Part shown: positions 1-10,151 of the stretch, piece by piece | Numbering within the stretch: the stretch's first letter is position 1 | Layout of the letters: each line of letters opens with the position of its first letter | NCBI GenBank assembly: GCA_018716385.1 | Contig: DVJZ01000032.1 | Coordinates: 1-64,000 of the forward strand | Length of the DNA stretch: 64,000 nt | Direction of reading: 5' to 3' | DNA from: Candidatus Enterenecus merdae | Lineage (GTDB): Bacteria; Bacillota; Clostridia; Oscillospirales; Oscillospiraceae | Notes under the pieces: generated by a model | What the model was told of the DNA's origin: nothing | Databases searched by the model: none | Seen by the model: the letters and a program-made list of their open reading frames with translations, nothing else | Program-made: the position numbers and the translations under genes

Positions 1-1
1 G

Positions 2-2482
2 GGCAAGACCCTGGTGGCCACCCTGCCGGCCTACCTCAATGCCCTGGCGGGCAAAGGGGTGCACATCGTCACCACCAACGACTACCTGGCCAAGCGGGAC
101 TCGGAGTGGATGGGCAAGGTGTACCGTTTCCTGGGCCTCACCGTGGGGCTGGCGGTGCACGGGGTGGACAAGGAGGGGAAGAAGGCGGCCTATGCCGCCG
201 ACATCACCTATGGCACCAACAATGAGATGGGCTTTGATTACCTGCGGGACAACATGGCCATCTACGCCAGCGAGCTGGTGCAGCGGGGCCACGCCTTCGC
301 CATCGTGGACGAGGTGGACTCCATCCTTATCGACGAGGCCCGCACCCCCCTGATCATCTCCGGCCAGGGGGAGCAGTCCACCCAGCTCTACCAGATGGCG
401 GACAACTTCGTGGCCCGGCTCAAGTGCCTGAAGGTGGCCTCGGTGGACGCCAAGCAGGAGGAGGACGGGACGCTGGACGCGGACTACATCGTGGACGAGA
501 AGGCCCGCACCGCCACCCTCACCGCCCAGGGGGTGGCCAAGGCCGAGCAGCAGTTCAACGTGGCCAACCTGTCCGACCCGGAGAACGCAACCCTGTCCCA
601 CCACATCAACCAGGCCCTGAAGGCCCGGGGGGTGATGCGCCGGGACATCGACTATGTGGTCAAGGACGGCGAGGTCATCATCGTGGACGAGTTCACCGGC
701 CGCCTGATGTACGGCCGGCGGTACAACGAGGGACTGCACCAGGCCATCGAGGCCAAGGAGCACGTCACCGTGGCCCGGGAGTCCAAGACCCTGGCCACCA
801 TCACCTTCCAGAACTACTTCCGCCTGTACGACAAGCTCTCCGGCATGACGGGCACCGCCATGACCGAGGAGGAGGAGTTCGGGCAGATCTATCACCTGGA
901 CATCGTGGAGATCCCCACCAACAAGCCCCTGGCCCGCAAGGACCAGTCCGACTATGTGTTCAAGACCAAGCAGGGCAAGTACCGGGCCATCGTCCGGCAG
1001 ATCCAGGCCTGCCACGAGAAGGGGCAGCCGGTGCTGGTGGGCACGGTGTCCATCGAGGTGTCCGAGCTGGTCAGCCAGATGCTCACCCGGGCGGGCATCC
1101 GGCACAACGTGCTCAACGCCAAGTACCACGAGAAGGAAGCGGAGATCGTGGCCCAGGCGGGCAAGCTGGGGGCGGTCACCGTGGCCACCAACATGGCCGG
1201 GCGCGGCACCGACATCGTGCTGGGGGGCAACGCCGAGTTTCTGGCCAAGGCCCAGCTGCGCAAGGCGGGGATGAGCGATGAGCTGATCGCCGAGTGCGAC
1301 GGCCACGCCGAGACGGACGACCCGGAGGTGCTGGAGGCCCGCCGGGCCTTTGCCCAGGCGCAGGCCAGCTTCCAGGAGCAGATCCGGGGGGAGGCCGAGC
1401 AGGTGCGGGCGGCCGGCGGGCTGTACATTCTGGGCACCGAGCGCCATGAGTCCCGCAGGATCGACAACCAGCTGCGGGGCCGGGACGGCCGCCAGGGCGA
1501 CCCGGGGGAGAGCCGGTTCTTCCTGTCCCTGGAGGACGACATCCTGCGCCTGTTCGGCTCAGAGCGCATCCAGAGCATGATGGACACCCTGGGGGTGGAC
1601 GAGGACACCCCATTGGATCAGAAGATGCTGTCCAACGCCATCGAGTCGGCCCAGAAGCGGGTGGAGTCCCGGAACTTCCAGACCCGTAAGACGGTGCTGG
1701 AGTACGACGACGTGATGAACACCCAGCGGGAGGTCATCTACAAGCAGCGCCGCCAGGTGCTGGATGGGGAGGACGTCCACGGGGCCGTCGAGAACATGCT
1801 GGAGAGCATGATTGTGGGGGCCATCACCGGCCACGCCGGGGAGCAGGGCAGCCTGGACGAAGAAGGGTTCCAGGCGGCCACCGCCCACCTGGCCGGCTCG
1901 GTGTTCACCCAGGAGCAGCTGGCCGACTTCCGGGGCCGGGCCCCCGGGATGGACGCCCAGGCCCTGGCCCAGGAGATGCTGGCTGCCGCCCGGGACAACT
2001 ACGCCCGGCGGGAGGAGGAGATCAACACCCAGATGGCCCCTCTGATGGGCGCGTCCGGCAAGGCGCCCATGCGGGAGCTGGAGCGGGTGATCCTGCTGCG
2101 GGTGGTGGACGAGTACTGGATGGACCAGATCGACGCCATGCAGGAGCTGCGCCAGGGCATCGGCCTGCGGGCCTACGGCCAGTCCGACCCGGTGGTGGAG
2201 TATAAGCGGGAAGGGTTTGACATGTTCGAGCAGATGATCGCCGCCATCCAGGAGGAGACCATCCGCCGGCTGTTCACCGTCCGGCTGCGCACCAACGAAG
2301 AGATCCGCCGGGAGCGGGTGGCCAAGATCACCGGCCAGTCGGGCGCCGCCGACAGTACCGGGGGTAAGCGGCAGCCGGTGAAGAAGAGCGAGAAGATTGG
2401 CCGCAACGACCCCTGCCCCTGTGGCAGCGGGCTGAAGTGGAAGAAGTGCACCTGTAAGGAGTATCATCCTGAGCTGAACTGA
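2..2482 (+). CDS. secA: Protein translocase ATPase SecA (5' partial)
   Basis: Motor ATPase that pushes unfolded preproteins through SecYEG at the membrane. The window opens inside the Walker A loop (GKT at the first codons), so roughly the first 100 residues lie upstream. Visible SecA features are VTTNDYLA, the [14 protein letters not shown] Walker B region, [14 protein letters not shown] and the [13 protein letters not shown] helicase motif. The protein ends in a SEC-C zinc motif, CPCGSG...KKCTC, in which the last pair is C-T-C rather than the usual CC/CH. Frame is continuous to the TGA stop. secY lies near the other end of the window. Confidence 0.97.
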   Translation, partial: GKTLVATLPAYLNALAGKGVHIVTTNDYLAKRDSEWMGKVYRFLGLTVGLAVHGVDKEGKKAAYAADITYGTNNEMGFDYLRDNMAIYASELVQRGHAFAIVDEVDSILIDEARTPLIISGQGEQSTQLYQMADNFVARLKCLKVASVDAKQEEDGTLDADYIVDEKARTATLTAQGVAKAEQQFNVANLSDPENATLSHHINQALKARGVMRRDIDYVVKDGEVIIVDEFTGRLMYGRRYNEGLHQAIEAKEHVTVARESKTLATITFQNYFRLYDKLSGMTGTAMTEEEEFGQIYHLDIVEIPTNKPLARKDQSDYVFKTKQGKYRAIVRQIQACHEKGQPVLVGTVSIEVSELVSQMLTRAGIRHNVLNAKYHEKEAEIVAQAGKLGAVTVATNMAGRGTDIVLGGNAEFLAKAQLRKAGMSDELIAECDGHAETDDPEVLEARRAFAQAQASFQEQIRGEAEQVRAAGGLYILGTERHESRRIDNQLRGRDGRQGDPGESRFFLSLEDDILRLFGSERIQSMMDTLGVDEDTPLDQKMLSNAIESAQKRVESRNFQTRKTVLEYDDVMNTQREVIYKQRRQVLDGEDVHGAVENMLESMIVGAITGHAGEQGSLDEEGFQAATAHLAGSVFTQEQLADFRGRAPGMDAQALAQEMLAAARDNYARREEEINTQMAPLMGASGKAPMRELERVILLRVVDEYWMDQIDAMQELRQGIGLRAYGQSDPVVEYKREGFDMFEQMIAAIQEETIRRLFTVRLRTNEEIRRERVAKITGQSGAADSTGGKRQPVKKSEKIGRNDPCPCGSGLKWKKCTCKEYHPELN

Positions 2483-2554
2483 CCGTCCCGCCAGAGCTGA
2501 GGGGGCTGGCGGACGTGGGATGGGGCGGAAGGCCCCATGGGGAAAGGAGGGGCC

Positions 2555-3367
2555 ATGGAGATCATCGAGGCGACCAAGCGGGGTCTCCCCGTCCTTCAGG
2601 CGGACGGCATCCTGGAAGCCGGTGGGGCGGCTCACGGCTTCTCCACCCGGTTGGGGGGTGTGTCCCAGGGGATGTGGGCGGCGCTGAACTTGGGGGTGAG
2701 CCGGGGGGACGACCCCGACCACGTCCGGGAGAACTACCGCCGCTTCTTTGCCGCCATCGGCGCGGACGGGGCACGGCTTGCGACCGCCAACCAGGTGCAC
2801 GGGGATAAGGTACGGGTGGTGACGGCGGCGGACTGGAAGCAGGACCCCTATGAGCGGGCGGACTACGAGGCCGACGGGCTGATGACGGACGCGCCGGGGG
2901 TGGTGCTGCTGATCTATGCCGCGGACTGTATCCCTGTGCTGCTGTACGACCCGTCCCGCCGGGTGGCCGCCGCGGTCCACGCCGGGTGGCGGGGAACGGC
3001 GGCAGGGATTGCCGCCACCGCGGTGGAGCGGATGCGGGAGGTCTACGACTGCCGGCCGGAGGACATCCTGGCCGCCGTGGGGCCGGGCATTGGCCCGTGC
3101 TGCTTTGAAACCCACGAGGACGTGCCAAACGCTATGATGACCGGAGTGTCCGCCGCGGCCCTGTCCCATATCAAGGCGTTGGAAAGCGGGAAGTTCTCCC
3201 TGGACCTGAAGGGCATCAACGCCAGCTTGTTGGAGCGGGCGGGGCTGGATCCGAAGCACATTGCGGTGTGCGGGGAATGCACCGCCTGTCTGGGGGAGCG
3301 GTACTGGAGCCACCGGCGCATGGGTAACAACCGGGGCTCGATGGCCGCGGCCATCCAACTGCGATGA
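2555..3367 (+). CDS. pgeF: YfiH/LACC1-family purine nucleoside phosphorylase / peptidoglycan editing factor
   Basis: Cu-oxidase_4 (DUF152) family protein, known in other bacteria as YfiH/PgeF; family members have purine nucleoside phosphorylase/adenosine deaminase activity or remove mis-incorporated residues from peptidoglycan precursors. Visible motifs are NQVHGD, the metal-ligand motif HAGWRGT and GPCCFE near the C-terminus. I chose the ATG at 2555 because AAAGGAGG (2543-2550) sits 4 nt upstream; an in-frame ATG at 2537 lies before that ribosome site. About 270 aa, normal for the family. The stop overlaps the next start by 4 bp (ATGA), indicating translational coupling. Exact substrate is not decidable from sequence. 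Confidence 0.85.
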   Translation: MEIIEATKRGLPVLQADGILEAGGAAHGFSTRLGGVSQGMWAALNLGVSRGDDPDHVRENYRRFFAAIGADGARLATANQVHGDKVRVVTAADWKQDPYERADYEADGLMTDAPGVVLLIYAADCIPVLLYDPSRRVAAAVHAGWRGTAAGIAATAVERMREVYDCRPEDILAAVGPGIGPCCFETHEDVPNAMMTGVSAAALSHIKALESGKFSLDLKGINASLLERAGLDPKHIAVCGECTACLGERYWSHRRMGNNRGSMAAAIQLR

Positions 3368-4902
3368 GGCGGCTGGCGGCCCTGCTGCTGGCCGGGGCAA
3401 TGGCTCTGGGCTTGGTGGGCTGCGGGGCGGGGGAGGCCAACCCCTCGGCCAGCCCGGACCCGGAACCCACCCAGACGCCCCGGGAGCTGCCCTTCGCCCT
3501 GGCCTATGACCCCCAGTCCTCCCTGCACCCCATCACAGGCCAAAGCCAGGTGAACCTGGACCTGGCCGGCCTGGTGTACGAAGGGTTGTACGAGCTGGAT
3601 CGGGACTTTGTCCCCCAGCCCGCACTGGCCCAGTCTGCCGCGGTCAGCGGGGACGGGCTGGTGTGGACGATCACGCTGCGCGCCGGCGTGCGCTTTTCCG
3701 ACGGGACCGCCCTCACCGCCGCCCATGTGGCCAGCTCACTGGAGACGGCCCGGGCCAGTGATCTGTACGGGCAGCGGCTGGGGCAGGTGACTGGGGTGGA
3801 GGCGGCGGACGACGGGACGGTGCGCCTCACCCTGTCCAGCCCCAACGGGGCGCTGGATGCGCTGCTGGACATCCCCATCGTGCTGGAGCAGGCGGACGGC
3901 ATCCCGCTGGGCACAGGGCGCTACCGCTTTGCCAGTGGTCAGGAGGGGCTGAGCCTCCAGGCCAACGAGCACTACGACAGGCAGGTGCCCTATGAGACCA
4001 TCGCTCTGCGCCCGGCCGGCGGGGCGGACGAGCGCCTGGCCGCCTTTGACAGCGGGGATGTGACGGCGGTGGCCACCGACTTCTCCTCCTCCTACGCCCT
4101 GGGCTACTCGGGCAATTACGAAACCTATGACTTTCCCACCACTACGCTGCTATATGTGGGCTTTCGTACCACCGGGGGACTGTGCGCCAGCGCCCAGGTC
4201 CGCCAGGCCCTGTCCAAGGCCTTTGACCGGGAGGAACTGGTCAGCGCCCTGCTGGCCGGCCACGGGGACGCGGCCAGCCTGCCCATCTCTCCCCTGCACC
4301 AGGATTATAACGCCCAGGCCGCGCAGGGGCTGGACTACGACCTTCCGGGTGGCCGGACACTGCTGCTGGAGGCGGGCTACACCCAGGGGGAGGACGGGCG
4401 GTTCTATCGGGGAAGCCAGGCGGTGGAGGTCACCATTGTGGTGAACAACGACAGCGCGGCCAAGCAGGAACTGGCACAGTTTTTGGCCGACAGCCTGGAT
4501 GCGCTTGGGGTGGCGGCCACGGTCAGCGCCCTGCCCTGGGAGGAGTATCTGGCCGCCCTGTCGAGGGGACAGTTCGACCTGTATGTGGGCGAGGTGCGCA
4601 TGACCGGGGACTTGGATCCCACCGCCCTACTCACCGGGGCGCTGAACTACGGGGGATACGCCAGCTCCACGGTATCGGCCCTGCTGGCAGACTGGCGAGG
4701 GGCCCAGGGGGCGCAGCGCAGCCAGGCGGCGGCCCAGCTGTGGGACGCTTTTGCCCAGGACGCGCCCATCGCGCCGCTGTGCTTTAAGCGGGGCTCCCTG
4801 CTGGTCCGGTGGGGGATGGCCCGCAACATACAGCCAACCCAGGCCGATCTGTTCTGGAACCTGGAGCAATGGCAGGTGGGGGAATCGGGCGCCCCGGCAT
4901 AG
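3364..4902 (+). CDS. ABC transporter substrate-binding lipoprotein, family 5 (peptide/nickel type)
   Basis: Extracytoplasmic solute receptor of the SBP_bac_5 class. It has a lipoprotein signal peptide ending in the lipobox LVGC with Cys20, then an acidic/proline linker. The mature part has the family pattern: LVYEGLYELD near the N-terminus, WTITLRAGVRFSDGT, and a domain II region with VRQALSKAFDREEL. 512 aa is usual. No permease or ATPase genes adjoin it, so it is an orphan receptor or works with a transporter encoded elsewhere. It sits between pgeF (4-bp overlap) and purL (39-bp gap). The ligand (peptide, nickel, other) cannot be assigned. Confidence 0.85.
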   Translation: MRRLAALLLAGAMALGLVGCGAGEANPSASPDPEPTQTPRELPFALAYDPQSSLHPITGQSQVNLDLAGLVYEGLYELDRDFVPQPALAQSAAVSGDGLVWTITLRAGVRFSDGTALTAAHVASSLETARASDLYGQRLGQVTGVEAADDGTVRLTLSSPNGALDALLDIPIVLEQADGIPLGTGRYRFASGQEGLSLQANEHYDRQVPYETIALRPAGGADERLAAFDSGDVTAVATDFSSSYALGYSGNYETYDFPTTTLLYVGFRTTGGLCASAQVRQALSKAFDREELVSALLAGHGDAASLPISPLHQDYNAQAAQGLDYDLPGGRTLLLEAGYTQGEDGRFYRGSQAVEVTIVVNNDSAAKQELAQFLADSLDALGVAATVSALPWEEYLAALSRGQFDLYVGEVRMTGDLDPTALLTGALNYGGYASSTVSALLADWRGAQGAQRSQAAAQLWDAFAQDAPIAPLCFKRGSLLVRWGMARNIQPTQADLFWNLEQWQVGESGAPA

Positions 4903-4941
4903 GCGGGGCAGATCAGGCAGAGACAGAGGAGAGAGCAGGCA

Positions 4942-7900
4942 ATGAGCCAACTATTTCGATGCTATGTGGAGAAGCGGCCTGGATTTGACGTGGAGGCCCG
5001 GCAGACCCTGCGGGAGCTGCGGGATCAGCTGGGGGTGGCGGGGCTGACCGGCCTGCGCCTGTTTCACCGCTATGATGTGGAAGGGGTGGACGAGGGAGCC
5101 TACCGGCAGGCCAAGGACACGGTGCTCTCCGAGCCCCCGTGCGACACCCTCTACGAGGAGCGGCTGCCAGAGCTGGAAGGGGATACCACCCTGCTGGCGG
5201 TGGAGGCCCTGCCCGGACAGTACGACCAGCGGGCCGACTCCTGCGCCCAGTGCATGATGCTGCTGTCCGGCGGGGACAAGCCCACCGTGGCCAGCGCCCG
5301 GGTGTATGCCCTGTCCGGCAGCCTGAGCCAGGCCGACCTGGACCGCATCCGGGGCTATCTCATCAACCCGGTGGAGTGCCGGGAGGCGTCCATGGACAAG
5401 CCCGACCAGCTGGCCCAGCGCTATGATGCGCCCGACCGGGTGGCGGTGCTGGACGGCTTTACCGCCCTGGACGGGGCGGGACTGACAGGGCTGCTGGAGG
5501 AGTACGGCTTGGCCATGGACCTGGCGGACCTGAAGTTTCTCCAGGATTATTTCCGGGATGAGGAGGGCCGGGATCCCACCGTCACCGAGCTGCGGGTGGT
5601 GGACACCTATTGGTCGGACCACTGCCGGCACACCACCTTCTCCACCCACATCAACTCGGTGGAGATCCTGGATCAGAAGGTGGCCGAGGCCTATCGCCGC
5701 TATCTGGAGGCCCGGACAGAGGTGTACGGGAAGGAGCAGGCCAGTATGCGCCCCCAGACCCTGATGGATCTGGCCACCATCGGCGCCAAGATTTTGAAGA
5801 GGCGGGGCCTGCTCAAGGACCTGGACGAGAGCGAGGAGGTCAACGCCTGCTCCATCCGGGTCAAGGCGCTGGTAGACGGGGCGGAGCAGGACTGGCTGCT
5901 GTTGTTCAAGAACGAGACCCACAATCACCCCACCGAGATCGAGCCCTTCGGCGGGGCGGCCACCTGTATCGGCGGCTGTATCCGGGACCCCCTATCCGGC
6001 CGGGCCTATGTGTACCAGGCCATGCGCCTGACCGGCTGCGGCGACCCCCGGGCCCCCCTGGGCCAGACCCTGGAGGGCAAGCTGCCCCAGCGCAAGCTGG
6101 CCCAGACGGCGGCGGCGGGCTATTCGTCCTACGGCAACCAGATCGGCCTGGCCACCGGCCTGGTGGACGAAGTGTACCACGAGGGCTATCTGGCCAAGCA
6201 CCTGGAGGTGGGGGCGGTGGTGGGCGCGGCGCCGGCGGCCAATGTGGTCCGGGAGCGCCCAGCCCCCGGCGATGTGGTCATTCTGCTGGGCGGCCGGACC
6301 GGGCGGGACGGGATCGGCGGCGCCACCGGATCCTCCAAGAGCCACAATCAGGCCTCCCTGACTACGATGGCCAGCGAGGTGCAAAAGGGCAACGCCCCGG
6401 AGGAGCGCAAGCTCCAGCGGCTGTTCCGGGACGGGGCGGTGACCCGGCTGATCAAGCGGTGCAACGACTTTGGGGCCGGCGGGGTGAGCGTGGCCATCGG
6501 CGAGCTGGCCGACGGGCTGGAGATAGAGCTGGACGCGGTGCGCAAGAAGTACGACGGGCTGGATGGCACGGAGCTGGCCATCTCTGAGTCCCAGGAGCGC
6601 ATGGCCGTGGTGGTGGCCGCCCAGGATGAGGATGCCTTCCTGGCCGCCGCCCGGCGGGAGAACCTGGAGGCCTACCGGGTGGCGCGGGTCACCCAGAGCC
6701 CCAGGATGGTGATGCGCTGGAAGGGGCAGATCATCGTGGATCTGTCCCGGGCATTTCTCAACACCAACGGGGCGGCCAAATACACCGGCGTCTTTGTCCC
6801 TCGCCGCAAGCAGGGGATGCCCCCTGCCTTTGACGACCTGCGCGGGATGGCGGGCAGCCTGAAGTGCGGGGCGCGCCGGGGCCTGGCCCAGCGGTTTGAC
6901 AGCTCCATCGGCGCGGCCAGCGTGCTCATACCCTACGGCGGAGCCACCCAGCGCACCCCAACCCAGGTGATGGCGGCCACCCTGCCGGTGGAGCCCGGCC
7001 AGGTGAGCGAAACCTGCTCGGTGATGAGCTGGGGCTTCGACCCGGACTGGATGTCCGCCGACCCCTATGAGGGGGCGGGGGTGTCGGTGGCGCTGTCCCT
7101 GGCCAAGCTGGTGGCCGCCGGGTGCGATCCGGAGGCGGCCTACCTCACCTTCCAGGAGTATTTTGAGAAACTGCGGGATGACCCGGAGCGCTGGGGCAAG
7201 CCCTTCCAGGCGCTGCTGGGCGCGCTGGAGGCCCAGCTGGAGCTGGGGGCTGCGGCCATCGGCGGCAAGGACTCCATGTCCGGCTCCTTCCTGGACCTGG
7301 ACGTGCCCCCCACCCTCATCAGCTTTGCCGTGGCCCCTGCCTTGGCCGGCCAGGTGATCTCCCCGGAGTTCAAGGCCCCGGGCCGTCCGGTCTACCTGTT
7401 CCCCGTGGCCCGTCCGGATGACTATCAGGGTATGAAGCGGGCCTGGGCCTGCCTGCACGGGCTGGCCCGGGCGGGCAAGGTGGCCGCGGCTTGGGCGGTG
7501 GAGGCGGGCGGCGTGGCCGAGGGCGTGATGAAGATGGCCTTTGGCAACCAGATCGGTTTCTGCGCCGACGCGGGGGTTCAGGCCCCCTGGTACGGCCATA
7601 TGCCGGGGGCCATTGTGGCGGAGCTGACCCAGGAGGTCTACGACTGCGCGGCGGTCCGCATCGGGATGACCACCCAGGAGCGGACGGTGGCCATCGGGGC
7701 GGACCGGGCCGGCCTGGACGAGCTGGCGCGGCTGTGGGAGGGGGTGCTGGAGGAGGTTTACCCCACCGACACCGGCGCCCCGCCCACCCCGGTGGAGCCC
7801 ATCTGCCATGACCGGCGCTCCCCCGCGGTGTTCTGCGGGGAGATCGCCCGGCCCCGGGCGGTGATCCCCGTCTTCCCGGGCACCAACTGCGAGTATGATA

Positions 7901-8649
7901 CCGCCGCTGCCTGCCGCAAGGCGGGCATCGAGCCGGAGATCCTGGTCATCCGCAATCTGACGGCCCAGGACCTGGCCGAGTCAGCCGACGCGCTGACCGC
8001 CGCCATCGGCCGCAGCCAGATCCTGGTGCTGCCCGGCGGCTTTTCCGGCGGAGACGAGCCGGACGGATCGGCCAAGTTCATCGTCTCCTTCCTGCGCAAC
8101 CCCAAGCTGACCGATGGGGTGCACGACCTGCTCCACAACCGGGATGGGCTGATGCTGGGCATCTGTAACGGGTTCCAGGCCCTGGTGAAGCTGGGGCTGG
8201 TACCCTATGGAGAGATCCGGCCCGCCACCCCGGACAGCCCCACCCTGACCTTCAACCTCATCGGCCGTCACCAGAGCCGGTACGTCGCCACCCGGGTGGC
8301 CTCGGTGCGCTCCCCCTGGATGCTGCTCAGCCATGTGGGCGACCTGCATTCCATTGCCGTCTCCCACGGGGAGGGGCGGTTCGTGGCCCCTCAGGGCGTG
8401 GTGGACGATTTGATTGCGGGCGGCCAGGTGGCCACCCAGTATGTGGATCCGGCCACCGGCCTGCCCCACATGGGCATCGACTGTAATCCCAACGGCTCGG
8501 TGGCCTGTATCGAGGGCATCCTCTCCCCTGACGGGCGGGTGTTGGGCAAGATGGGCCACACCGAGCGCAGCGGCCCCCATGTGGCCCAAAACATTCCCGG
8601 GGACAAGTTCCAGCCCCTTTTTGAGTCCGGGGCGCTGTACTTCCGGTGA
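4942..8649 (+). CDS. purL: Phosphoribosylformylglycinamidine synthase, single-chain
   Basis: Catalyses the fourth step of de novo purine synthesis, converting FGAR, glutamine and ATP to FGAM. The 1,235-aa length is that of the fused large-type FGAM synthase. The N-terminal linker region is followed by two AIRS-like ATP-binding halves (NETHNHPTEIEPFGGAATCIGG; GGKDSMSGSF) and a C-terminal glutamine amidotransferase domain with VFPGTNCEYD and the nucleophile in GICNGFQ. The ATG is preceded by AGAGGAGAG. No other pur genes lie nearby. A 14-bp perfect hairpin follows the stop. PurS/PurQ partners are not needed in this architecture. Confidence 0.96.
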   Translation: MSQLFRCYVEKRPGFDVEARQTLRELRDQLGVAGLTGLRLFHRYDVEGVDEGAYRQAKDTVLSEPPCDTLYEERLPELEGDTTLLAVEALPGQYDQRADSCAQCMMLLSGGDKPTVASARVYALSGSLSQADLDRIRGYLINPVECREASMDKPDQLAQRYDAPDRVAVLDGFTALDGAGLTGLLEEYGLAMDLADLKFLQDYFRDEEGRDPTVTELRVVDTYWSDHCRHTTFSTHINSVEILDQKVAEAYRRYLEARTEVYGKEQASMRPQTLMDLATIGAKILKRRGLLKDLDESEEVNACSIRVKALVDGAEQDWLLLFKNETHNHPTEIEPFGGAATCIGGCIRDPLSGRAYVYQAMRLTGCGDPRAPLGQTLEGKLPQRKLAQTAAAGYSSYGNQIGLATGLVDEVYHEGYLAKHLEVGAVVGAAPAANVVRERPAPGDVVILLGGRTGRDGIGGATGSSKSHNQASLTTMASEVQKGNAPEERKLQRLFRDGAVTRLIKRCNDFGAGGVSVAIGELADGLEIELDAVRKKYDGLDGTELAISESQERMAVVVAAQDEDAFLAAARRENLEAYRVARVTQSPRMVMRWKGQIIVDLSRAFLNTNGAAKYTGVFVPRRKQGMPPAFDDLRGMAGSLKCGARRGLAQRFDSSIGAASVLIPYGGATQRTPTQVMAATLPVEPGQVSETCSVMSWGFDPDWMSADPYEGAGVSVALSLAKLVAAGCDPEAAYLTFQEYFEKLRDDPERWGKPFQALLGALEAQLELGAAAIGGKDSMSGSFLDLDVPPTLISFAVAPALAGQVISPEFKAPGRPVYLFPVARPDDYQGMKRAWACLHGLARAGKVAAAWAVEAGGVAEGVMKMAFGNQIGFCADAGVQAPWYGHMPGAIVAELTQEVYDCAAVRIGMTTQERTVAIGADRAGLDELARLWEGVLEEVYPTDTGAPPTPVEPICHDRRSPAVFCGEIARPRAVIPVFPGTNCEYDTAAACRKAGIEPEILVIRNLTAQDLAESADALTAAIGRSQILVLPGGFSGGDEPDGSAKFIVSFLRNPKLTDGVHDLLHNRDGLMLGICNGFQALVKLGLVPYGEIRPATPDSPTLTFNLIGRHQSRYVATRVASVRSPWMLLSHVGDLHSIAVSHGEGRFVAPQGVVDDLIAGGQVATQYVDPATGLPHMGIDCNPNGSVACIEGILSPDGRVLGKMGHTERSGPHVAQNIPGDKFQPLFESGALYFR

Positions 8650-8662
8650 AAAATCCAAACCG

Positions 8663-8707
8663 ATCAGACCTCACGGTTTCTCCTTGCGTGGAGCCGTGAG
8701 GTCTGAT
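8663..8707 (+). terminator. Terminator-like hairpin after purL
   Basis: Perfect 14-bp inverted repeat: arm ATCAGACCTCACGG at 8663-8676 pairs with 8694-8707 across a 17-nt loop, and a weak T-rich tail (TTGTCTTTCC) follows. It starts 14 bp after the purL stop and is most simply its intrinsic terminator, although the long loop is atypical. Confidence 0.6.
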
Positions 8708-8852
8708 TGTCTTTCCTGCATGGAGCCGATGGGTCGGGACAGGGCCGGAGCCTGGCGGGGGTGGTTTGCTCTGGCCCGGGCATTGGGACGCTTGCTGGGG
8801 GAGAATTCTGCCCCCAGGCGGTTCAAAACATTCATCTTTCCCCAAATGATGC

Positions 8853-8881
8853 TTGCGGTGGGGGGGCATTTCCGCTATAAT
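8853..8881 (+). promoter_or_regulatory. SigA-type promoter in the purL/C39 gap
   Basis: -35 TTGCGG (8853-8858), 17-bp spacer, perfect -10 TATAAT (8876-8881). It would start RNA near 8888, about 355 nt before the next start codon, giving either a long leader for the C39-like lipoprotein gene or a separate small RNA. Confidence 0.7.
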
Positions 8882-8887
8882 ACGAAC

Positions 8888-9243
8888 CAACGTGCCCAGG
8901 CACGGGATGCTTGCGCGTGGAAGGGAGGGCAGAGCTGGAGCGCGATCTCTTATGGAGCCTGTGATGGGCTTCGACTCTATCATGCGGGGGTCAAGGCCCC
9001 GCAAGCCCCGCGGGAGAGCGCTCCCGCCGGTACTTGTATAAAACAACATGAGAGTAGTAAAAGTAGACCGTTCGAACCAGCCTGGTGATCCAGCAGGAAC
9101 AAATTACTATATAGACTCAACATAAAAGACGACCGGAAGATTGGATCGAGAGAGGGCGGGCGGCCTGGGGTGCCCAATCCATCAGACCAAACAAGGCGGG
9201 ATTGTTTGAAGCAAGTACAATTACTTTTTTGGAGTGATGGACC
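8888..9243 (+). other. Structured non-coding region (long 5' leader or small RNA candidate)
   Basis: No credible gene fits here. Downstream of the consensus promoter there are three compact hairpins: GTGC/GCAC at 8892-8903, GCGGGG/CCCCGC at 8984-9002 and CGGGAG/CTCCCG at 9011-9026. A more AT-rich stretch then leads to GGAGTGA just before the ATG at 9244. I could not match it to 6S RNA, tmRNA, SRP RNA, RNase P RNA or a riboswitch class I know. It may be the 5' UTR of the lipoprotein gene. Confidence 0.4.
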
Positions 9244-10029
9244 ATGAAAAAACAAATTGTATGTATCCTGGTGTTTTGCCTGTGCGCCACCGCCCTGGTC
9301 GGCTGCCGGCAGGAGCCGAGCGAAGGGGCCGAGGGGAATGGCACCGACGAGATGAAGATCGGCTATACCTGCGACCTGAGCCCGGAGGATGGCGCGGACA
9401 GCGTGGAGCGGGCGGGCGACCACGCGGACAGCCCCTATTTCAGCTCCTTGGACTTTTACAACCTGGAGTCCAGCGACACGCTGACCATCCTCACCCACTT
9501 CCAGACCCAGCAGCAGACCAGTGAATGGAGCTGCGGCGTGTCCAGCGCGCTGATGGTGCTCAACTGGTATGGCAGGCTGGGCGAGCACAATGAGGAGAGC
9601 CTGGCGGCCTACCGGAGCAACGGACTGGCGGCGGAGGCCACCAGCCTGCGGCAGCTCATGGAGATCTTTGAGGGTGTGGGCGGGTTTGACCTGTACTCCA
9701 CCTATGACTGCGCAGATACGGTGTATGAGGTGTTCACCTTCGACTACATCCAGCAGACCCTGGCCGCCGGGGACCCCATTCTGATCGGCTGGAACGACTG
9801 GGGCGGGCACTGGCAGGTCCTCATCGGATATGACACCATGGGCACCGAGACCACCCAGGATGACGTGATCATCGTGGCCGATCCCTACGACACCACCGAC
9901 CATAACCAGGACGGCTATGGCGTGTACAGTGCGGAGCGATTCCTGTACAATTTCACCTTCTATGATTTCTTCGACGAGTCCAACGGCGATTTGAACGACA
10001 TGTGCTTCCTGGTGGCAACGCCCCAGTAA
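9244..10029 (+). CDS. C39-like cysteine peptidase lipoprotein
   Basis: Secreted lipoprotein (lipobox LVGC, Cys21) carrying a papain-fold Peptidase_C39_2-type domain. The likely catalytic cysteine is Cys97 in SEWSCGVSSALM, preceded by Gln residues that could form the oxyanion hole. The likely histidine is His189 in GGHWQVLIGYD, followed by an acidic VADPYD (about 212-216). Such domains occur in bacteriocin-leader proteases but also in stand-alone surface peptidases. No bacteriocin precursor or ABC exporter is adjacent, so a stand-alone cell-surface role is more likely. 261 aa. It is preceded by a long leader and followed by a strong bidirectional terminator, so it is monocistronic. The substrate is unknown. 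Confidence 0.75.
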   Translation: MKKQIVCILVFCLCATALVGCRQEPSEGAEGNGTDEMKIGYTCDLSPEDGADSVERAGDHADSPYFSSLDFYNLESSDTLTILTHFQTQQQTSEWSCGVSSALMVLNWYGRLGEHNEESLAAYRSNGLAAEATSLRQLMEIFEGVGGFDLYSTYDCADTVYEVFTFDYIQQTLAAGDPILIGWNDWGGHWQVLIGYDTMGTETTQDDVIIVADPYDTTDHNQDGYGVYSAERFLYNFTFYDFFDESNGDLNDMCFLVATPQ

Positions 10030-10095
10030 GCAGCATAGTGGCAATCCGGCTCAGCCACCGGACGCGCAGCAAAGGGAAGAGAGAAACGAACGCGA

Positions 10096-10128
10096 AAAAG
10101 AAGCACCCCCGCCGGGGGTGCTTCTTTT
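10096..10128. terminator. Bidirectional intrinsic terminator
   Basis: Fifteen-bp perfect arms (AAAAGAAGCACCCCC at 10096-10110 and its complement at 10114-10128) with a 3-nt loop. The A-run on one side and T-run on the other let it serve both the C39-like gene (+) and the convergent minus-strand pair ending at 10152. Confidence 0.9.
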
Positions 10129-10151
10129 CCTGTTGGATTGCCGATGGGATC

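Noticed and set aside
1559-3400. 613-codon antisense frame over secA and pgeF
   Set aside because: Spans two unrelated sense genes and their gap, with no start signals.
9060-9090. GTTCGAACC, resembling a tRNA T-loop
   Set aside because: The flanking five-base arms do not pair on either strand and no acceptor or anticodon stem fits around it.
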